A DNA stretch of 6,195 bases. Origin: an uncultured Clostridia bacterium. Its GTDB lineage: Bacteria > Bacillota > Clostridia > Peptostreptococcales > Anaerovoracaceae. A program made the position numbers and the translations under genes. Every line of letters starts with the position of its first letter. Within the stretch, counting starts at the first letter, position 1. The notes under the pieces were generated by a model. That model worked only from the letters and a program-made list of their open reading frames with translations, was not told where the DNA came from and searched no databases. Positions 5,167-6,195 of the stretch are shown one piece after another. The stretch covers positions 1 to 6,195 of the forward strand of contig CALBZG010000021.1 in assembly GCA_937889655.1 (NCBI GenBank). The letters run 5' to 3'.

Positions 5167-6057
5167 CTATTGCTTCTTTGCTTCCGACAGCTCGCTGACC
5201 AAAGTAGATCCCAGGATGAGAACTGCACCGACGATGCCGGCTGGGCTAAGGGTTTCCTTGAGCAGCAGGGCAGACAGCAGGATGGCCACCAACGGGTCGA
5301 TATAGCTGTATATGGCGACAGTCTGGGCCTTCAGTTCATGGATGGATCCGAAGTACATCGCATAGGTGATGCCGGTGTGGAGGATGCCTACCGTGACCAG
5401 CAGGGCGGCCGCGCCGGGGGACAGCCTCATGGCTGTCAGGTCTTCGGTCAATAAAATATAGGGGAACAAAACGGCAGCGGAGGCGCCTAACTGCACGATG
5501 GTAGCGTCCATGGCCGAAATGTTTTTCAAATGTTTGTTCAAGAGGATGACGCTGGCGTACAGGACAGCAGCGCCAAGTCCAAGCATGACGCCGGCGGCAT
5601 CGCCGGAGCCTGAAAATCCGGCTTCAAGCACGCCGGAGACCAATAGCATCCCTGCAAGCGCTCCTGCCAGGCAAAGGCCTTTCAGGGGCGTCATTTTTTC
5701 CCGGAACAGAAAAGCGGATGCCAGGATCACAAAGACCGGAGCCATGTAATAGCAGAGGGTCGCAACGGCTACCGTGGTATGCCGGTAGGCTTCAAACAGC
5801 AGGATCCAGTTGACGCCGATAAAGCCGCCGGACAAGAGCAGGAGCTTTCCGTTCCTTCGTATATCGGTCAGGGAAAGGGGGCGGCGCCGGCAGCGCAGGT
5901 ACAGCAGGAGAAACAGCGTTCCGGTCACGCCCCGGGCCACGGCGATCACGCTGGAGGGCAGCGGAATGTTCCGCACGAATATGCCGATGGTGCCGAACAT
6001 GAACAGGGAGAAGGCCAGTTTGATTTTTGCGGATCGCTGCGGATCAGGATGCTTCAT
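5167..6057 (-). CDS. EamA-family (DMT superfamily) membrane transporter
   Basis: This 296-residue protein is an integral membrane transporter with about ten helices arranged as two EamA repeats. The first repeat ends with the typical APVFVILASAFLFREKMTP (106-124) and the second with SYIDPLVAILLSALLLKETL (251-270) followed by SPAGIVGAVLILGSTLVSE. Family members export metabolites, amino acids or drugs, or import sugars; the substrate cannot be read from sequence. ATG at 6055-6057 is chosen because the family normally starts with a short polar segment (here MKHPDPQRSAK) before helix 1. The frame stays open to a GTG at 6138, but the extra 27 residues are arginine-rich and lie within the predicted leader. 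The ribosome binding site (GCGAG) is weak. The gene faces the glyoxalase operon tail to tail and has its own promoter at 6156-6184, so it is an independent unit. Confidence 0.9.
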   Translation of the reverse strand: MKHPDPQRSAKIKLAFSLFMFGTIGIFVRNIPLPSSVIAVARGVTGTLFLLLYLRCRRRPLSLTDIRRNGKLLLLSGGFIGVNWILLFEAYRHTTVAVATLCYYMAPVFVILASAFLFREKMTPLKGLCLAGALAGMLLVSGVLEAGFSGSGDAAGVMLGLGAAVLYASVILLNKHLKNISAMDATIVQLGASAAVLFPYILLTEDLTAMRLSPGAAALLVTVGILHTGITYAMYFGSIHELKAQTVAIYSYIDPLVAILLSALLLKETLSPAGIVGAVLILGSTLVSELSEAKKQ

Positions 6058-6131
6058 ATTTGTCTCGCTTTGCTTGATGGAAGGTCGATACTGTCGAATT
6101 GTGTTCCCTAACGCTGGTGCTCGTAGGCTTC

Positions 6132-6147
6132 GTCGCACAGTCGCACA
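6132..6147. repeat. Tandem 8-base repeat in the transporter leader
   Basis: GTCGCACA occurs twice without a gap (6132-6139 and 6140-6147), directly downstream of the predicted transcription start of the minus-strand transporter gene. It could be a second protein-binding site or a simple duplication. It does not form a recognisable riboswitch with the rest of the leader. Confidence 0.55.
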
Positions 6148-6149
6148 TG

Positions 6150-6166
6150 TCTGGAAGTATACCAGA
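6150..6166. promoter_or_regulatory. Inverted repeat over the -10 box, candidate operator
   Basis: TCTGG, seven bases, CCAGA form a perfect five-base-arm inverted repeat (6150-6154 and 6162-6166) whose centre contains the -10 of the transporter promoter. A repressor bound here would block transcription. No regulator gene is in the window, so its role is inferred. Confidence 0.4.
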
Positions 6167-6184
6167 TGCGCTGACTGACCTCAA
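6156..6184 (-). promoter_or_regulatory. Sigma-A promoter of the EamA transporter gene
   Basis: Read on the minus strand, TTGAGG (-35, 6179-6184) and TATACT (-10, 6156-6161) are separated by exactly 17 bases. The -10 is preceded by TGG, an extended -10 element. Transcription should start near 6149, giving a leader of about 90 bases before the ATG at 6057. Confidence 0.72.
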
Positions 6185-6195
6185 TGCGGACAAAA

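Noticed and set aside
6058..6150. Guanidine-type (mini-ykkC) or other riboswitch in the transporter leader
   Set aside because: Two ACGA tetranucleotides are present but no paired stems enclose them, and no other riboswitch core was recognised.
5498..6178. Plus-strand frames opposite the transporter gene
   Set aside because: They are shadows of the EamA gene, whose membrane helices and family motifs are unambiguous.
1..6195. CRISPR array, transposase, integrase, tRNA or rRNA
   Set aside because: No regularly spaced repeats, mobile-element gene or structural RNA pattern was seen on either strand.

Overview
The window looks like a piece of a Bacillota genome, probably a Clostridia-like anaerobe. 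Starts are preceded by strong AGGAGG-type ribosome binding sites, TTG is used as a start, and the glyoxalase, glycerol dehydrogenase and small lipoprotein are all of types familiar from clostridia. No rRNA, tRNA, CRISPR array, transposase or integrase is visible, so the taxonomic placement is an inference from gene types only.

Two regions of very different base composition meet near position 2530. The left part (1 to about 2530) is AT-rich: by hand count, 19 of 60 bases at 1801-1860 are G or C. It reads as an accessory, defence-like segment, all on the plus strand. It starts with a gene that enters from outside the window and seems broken by a one-base frameshift near 55-62 (1-413). A stop-riddled spacer follows (414-673). 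Then come a 96-residue DUF7662-type protein (674-964), a small MazG/dCTPase-like nucleotide pyrophosphohydrolase with intact metal motifs (1044-1388), and a 308-residue HNH endonuclease with a large N-terminal domain that may be a PUA/EVE-like modified-base reader (1411-2337). The last two genes are 22 bases apart. About 195 AT-rich bases follow with no gene.

The right part (2533-6195) is GC-rich, with 43 of 60 bases G or C at 3301-3360, and looks like ordinary metabolic chromosome. An HD-domain phosphohydrolase (2533-3042) overlaps a GldA-type glycerol dehydrogenase (3039-4127) by four bases, so the two are probably translationally coupled. A tight three-gene group follows: a 116-residue secreted lipoprotein (4239-4589), a 57-residue two-helix membrane protein (4601-4774) and a glyoxalase I / lactoylglutathione lyase of the VOC superfamily (4793-5161). 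A ten-helix EamA/DMT-family exporter (5167-6057, minus strand) converges on the glyoxalase gene with five bases between stop codons. The exporter has a clear sigma-A promoter with an extended -10, an inverted repeat over the -10 and a tandem 8-base repeat just downstream.

Functionally, the left genes could form a small anti-phage cluster in which an endonuclease and a nucleotide-hydrolysing enzyme act beside a small accessory protein. The right genes share a possible three-carbon theme: glycerol/dihydroxyacetone oxidation by GldA and methylglyoxal disposal by GloA. Both groupings are inferred from gene order and family knowledge; nothing in the sequence proves a joint function.
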